From assembly GCA_016302195.1 (NCBI GenBank), contig JAEDOA010000074.1, positions 1 through 7,554 on the forward strand: a stretch of DNA of 7,554 nt, given 5' to 3'. The number at the start of each line of letters is the position of its first letter. Positions within the stretch are counted from its first letter, which is position 1. Made by a program: the position numbers and the translations under genes. The notes beneath the pieces are model-generated. The model was not told where the DNA came from and searched no databases. It saw only the letters and a program-made list of their open reading frames with translations. Below are positions 5,571-7,554 of the stretch, one piece after another. The DNA comes from Erysipelotrichaceae bacterium. Its GTDB lineage: Bacteria; Bacillota_I; Bacilli_A; Erysipelotrichales; Erysipelotrichaceae.

Positions 5571-6247
5571 AATATCGTTATGAATTAAAATATGTCATTA
5601 GCACATACTGGGCTAATATTCTAAAGAAACAGTTATCCTGTGTTATGGAAATGGATAAACATTCCGTAAGCGATTTATATTCATATGATATTCGTTCGCT
5701 ATATTTTGATGACTGTTATGGAAATAGCTATTATCAAAAGATCGATGGTGTAGAATATCGTGGTAAATATCGTATTCGAATTTATAATAATAGTAGTGAT
5801 ATTATTAAACTAGAGTGTAAGCACAAGGATGTTGATATGACTTATAAGGAAAGCTGTTCAATATCTAAAAAAGCGTGTGATGCAATATGCCAAGGCAATT
5901 ATGTCAATATTGTCACTAACAAGCCATTTTTAAATAAATTTTTGGTTAATGCCCAGATAAATCAGTTAAGACCAGAGGTTATAGTTGATTATCGAAGATG
6001 CGCATTTACTCATCCAGTCAGTGAAGTAAGAATAACCTTTGATGAAGATATCCGTTCAGGAAGGTATAACACCGATTTGTTTGATAAGGATTTAATAACT
6101 TATCCTATTATGGATGCCGATAAAGAAGTTGTTTTAGAGGTTAAATGTAATGAATTTATTCCACAGCATATAACAGCTATCTTATCATCAGTTCCGAAAT
6201 TAAGACAGGCAGTATCCAAGTTCGCTTATTGCCGTAGCGTAAAATAG
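5564..6247 (+). CDS. Stand-alone VTC domain protein (polyphosphate polymerase type)
   Basis: A 227-residue soluble protein made of a single VTC tunnel domain. In yeast Vtc4 this domain polymerises the gamma-phosphate of ATP into polyphosphate inside a basic beta-barrel. The basic tunnel residues are visible in order: Arg5-Glu7-Lys9 (RYELKYV), Arg44, Arg70 and Arg72 (RIR), Glu84-Lys86-Lys88, Tyr143-X-Arg145, Arg156 (VRITFD), Glu192 (LEVK) and Lys219 (SKFAYC). The spacing fits Vtc4 Arg264/266, Tyr359, Arg361, Arg373, Glu426 and Lys458 as I recall them, so the enzyme looks intact. There is no SPX regulatory domain and no membrane segment. It must act in the cytoplasm, perhaps docked on the DUF4956 protein. 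The start ATG overlaps the CotH stop by 7 bases (ATGGTAG), with AAGGAGA 13 bases upstream, a slightly long spacing that fits coupled translation. The true polymer is untested. Confidence 0.93.
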   Translation: MVEYRYELKYVISTYWANILKKQLSCVMEMDKHSVSDLYSYDIRSLYFDDCYGNSYYQKIDGVEYRGKYRIRIYNNSSDIIKLECKHKDVDMTYKESCSISKKACDAICQGNYVNIVTNKPFLNKFLVNAQINQLRPEVIVDYRRCAFTHPVSEVRITFDEDIRSGRYNTDLFDKDLITYPIMDADKEVVLEVKCNEFIPQHITAILSSVPKLRQAVSKFAYCRSVK

Positions 6248-6260
6248 AGAGGTAGAGTAT

Positions 6261-6929
6261 ATGAATATTATTGATGCGATTAAAAACAGTGTTTTAGAAC
6301 AGTTCAATGGTTCTATTTCCGTGGAAATGATTTTGATTTCCTTATTGGTTTCTTTTGTCATTTCACTTTTTATTGTATTTGTTTATAAGAAGACTTTTTC
6401 AGGAGTTGTCTATAACAAAACAATTGTGATGACAATTGTTATGATAGCTATGGTTACTTCAATGGTTATTAGAACAATCAACTCCAATCTGTCATTATCT
6501 TTAGGTATGGTTGGTGCTTTAAGTATTATTCGTTTTAGAACAGCAATTAAGGAACCAATGGATACAGCCTTTCTATTTTGGGCGATAGTTTCTGGCATAA
6601 TGTGTGGAGCAGGCTTATACTTTATCGCTGTTTGCGGTTCATTATTACTAGGACTGTTGTTCTATGTCTTATATTTGATGGATATCAAAGCAAAATCACA
6701 ATATCTATTAGTTGTTATCTATAAAAGTGAAAATAGCCAGATTGTGGAAAGCAAGCTGGATAGTTTGACTAAAAAGAAATTAAAAAGTAAGTCTGTTAGT
6801 GGCAATAATGTTATTGAGGTAACTTATGAGGTTGAATACGATAATACAGTAGATGAGCTAATGAAGTCATTAAGTGGTGATGTTAGAAATGTTAACTTGG
6901 TCACTTATACAAATGACTATGGTTTATAA
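6261..6929 (+). CDS. DUF4956 family membrane protein
   Basis: A 222-residue protein with membrane segments at about 23-42, 54-72, 103-121 and 123-140, plus a moderately hydrophobic stretch at 78-91. The family signature is clear: MVGALSIIRFRTAIKEPMDTAFLFW at 83-107, with Arg91, Arg93 and Lys97 next to the membrane. Residues 147-222 form a soluble C-terminal domain with strand-helix-strand pattern, probably cytoplasmic. DUF4956 proteins are often encoded beside VTC-domain proteins, as here, where the gap is 13 bases. By analogy with the yeast VTC complex, whose Vtc1-type membrane helices anchor the polymerase and pass polyphosphate across the membrane, this protein could anchor the VTC enzyme and conduct its product. 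This is inference; no transport family is recognised. The ribosome binding site AGAGAGG lies 8 bases before the ATG. Confidence 0.9.
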   Translation: MNIIDAIKNSVLEQFNGSISVEMILISLLVSFVISLFIVFVYKKTFSGVVYNKTIVMTIVMIAMVTSMVIRTINSNLSLSLGMVGALSIIRFRTAIKEPMDTAFLFWAIVSGIMCGAGLYFIAVCGSLLLGLLFYVLYLMDIKAKSQYLLVVIYKSENSQIVESKLDSLTKKKLKSKSVSGNNVIEVTYEVEYDNTVDELMKSLSGDVRNVNLVTYTNDYGL

Positions 6930-6952
6930 ACATGAAAAGAAGGGAAAACTAG

Positions 6953-7537
6953 ATGAAAAAGATTATTTGTGTGCTACTTGCTTTGGCAGTGGTTTTATCA
7001 CTTTCAGCCTGCAGTTCAAATAAACCTGATAAAGTGGTACAACTATATTTAAATGGTTATTTGGAAATGAATTGTAATATGATGCAAGAAGCTGTCCTAG
7101 ATCAGCAGGATGATATTATTACTATGATGCAGGGCGATGATTCTTTAGAGAAAAAGCTGATTGATATTGCCAGGGAACAAATGTCATATAAAATCACTAA
7201 AACAGAGTATTCAGATGACAAGGAAACTGCATATGTAACTGTTGATATTACTACAAAGGATTTATCGCAACTTCTAACTCAAGCCATTAGTGCATGTTAC
7301 GAATGGATATTTGATCAAATTATCAATGGAGGAAATGCTTCTGATGCAGAATTGTATGACAAAATATACAACTATGTATTGGATAGTGTTAAAGATATTA
7401 ATGACACAGTAACTTATACTGTTAAGTTTGTACTGACAAAGGATCAGGATGGCAATTGGAAAATAGATCCACAACAGTATGGAAAAGAATTGATTAATTC
7501 ATTGCTTGCTAATATGTTTGGATCATATTGGGAATAA
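6953..7537 (+). CDS. Secreted lipoprotein of unknown function
   Basis: A 194-residue protein with a typical lipoprotein signal peptide: MKK, a hydrophobic core (4-17) and a lipobox ending at Ala19-Cys20. The mature protein would be tethered by Cys20 to the outer face of the membrane. The remainder alternates helices (about 27-45, 55-75, 104-120, 128-145) with strands (for example 77-96 and 147-158) and ends in a WKIDPQQYG segment (168-176). This DGNWKID-type ending is common in small NTF2-like or DUF4878/DUF5105-like lipoproteins of Firmicutes; I cannot assign the family firmly. No catalytic motif is seen. It is strongly acidic before residue 75. The ribosome binding site AGAAGGG is 8-9 bases before the ATG and the gap to the DUF4956 gene is 23 bases, so it belongs to the operon and may work with the extracellular CotH protein. 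Confidence 0.88.
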   Translation: MKKIICVLLALAVVLSLSACSSNKPDKVVQLYLNGYLEMNCNMMQEAVLDQQDDIITMMQGDDSLEKKLIDIAREQMSYKITKTEYSDDKETAYVTVDITTKDLSQLLTQAISACYEWIFDQIINGGNASDAELYDKIYNYVLDSVKDINDTVTYTVKFVLTKDQDGNWKIDPQQYGKELINSLLANMFGSYWE

Positions 7538-7543
7538 ATTATC

Positions 7544-7550
7544 AGGAAAG
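7544..7550 (+). promoter_or_regulatory. Possible ribosome binding site of a gene beginning past the window
   Basis: AGGAAAG occurs 7 bases after the lipoprotein stop. No terminator hairpin or T-run follows in the remaining bases. Together these suggest that the operon continues beyond 7554. The motif is short and this is a weak call. Confidence 0.3.
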
Positions 7551-7554
7551 AAAA

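Noticed and set aside
6410..7474. Minus-strand frames within the DUF4956 and lipoprotein genes (6410-6598, 7274-7474)
   Set aside because: They are antisense to supported genes and have no initiation signals or recognisable content.

Overview
The window comes from a low-GC, Gram-positive-type anaerobe, most likely a gut Firmicute (Erysipelotrichia or Clostridia; I cannot be more specific). The support is AT-rich coding sequence, strong AGGAGG-like ribosome binding sites, sigma-A-type promoters, intrinsic terminators with T-runs, a lipobox lipoprotein, and two different rubrerythrins, which are typical oxygen/peroxide defence proteins of strict anaerobes.

Left part (1-2217) is housekeeping and oxidative-stress sequence. 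It opens with the last 38 codons of a classical rubrerythrin (rubredoxin domain at the C-terminus). A gene-free stretch of 337 bases follows. It holds a cluster of four back-to-back hairpins (about 153-280) that looks like an interspersed repeat element, a long terminator-like hairpin (289-338), and a strong bidirectional terminator (398-443). An adenosine deaminase family gene runs on the minus strand (457-1470), and a 'reverse' rubrerythrin (rubredoxin domain at the N-terminus) runs divergently on the plus strand (1583-2170). Their promoters lie back to back in a 112-bp gap. The reverse rubrerythrin ends in a clear terminator (2191-2217).

Right part (2226-7554) is one tightly packed plus-strand operon behind a near-consensus promoter (TTGAAT, 17 bp, TATAAT). 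In order it encodes a small four-TM protein, a 976-residue membrane-anchored protein with three lamin-tail-like domains, a chitobiase-like beta-sandwich and a CotH kinase domain, a stand-alone VTC (polyphosphate-polymerase-type) tunnel enzyme, a DUF4956 membrane protein, and a secreted lipoprotein. The first two gene junctions overlap by 14 and 7 bases; the next two gaps are 13 and 23 bases. No terminator is visible before the window ends, so the operon probably continues.

My reading of the operon as a machine is inference. The VTC enzyme would make a phosphate-rich polyanion in the cytoplasm, the DUF4956 protein would anchor it and may pass the product through the membrane, and the extracellular CotH/lamin-tail protein and lipoprotein would handle or receive it at the cell surface. 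The CotH + VTC + DUF4956 combination recurs in bacteria as far as I recall, but I know of no established function for it. It is the best candidate here for an undescribed system.
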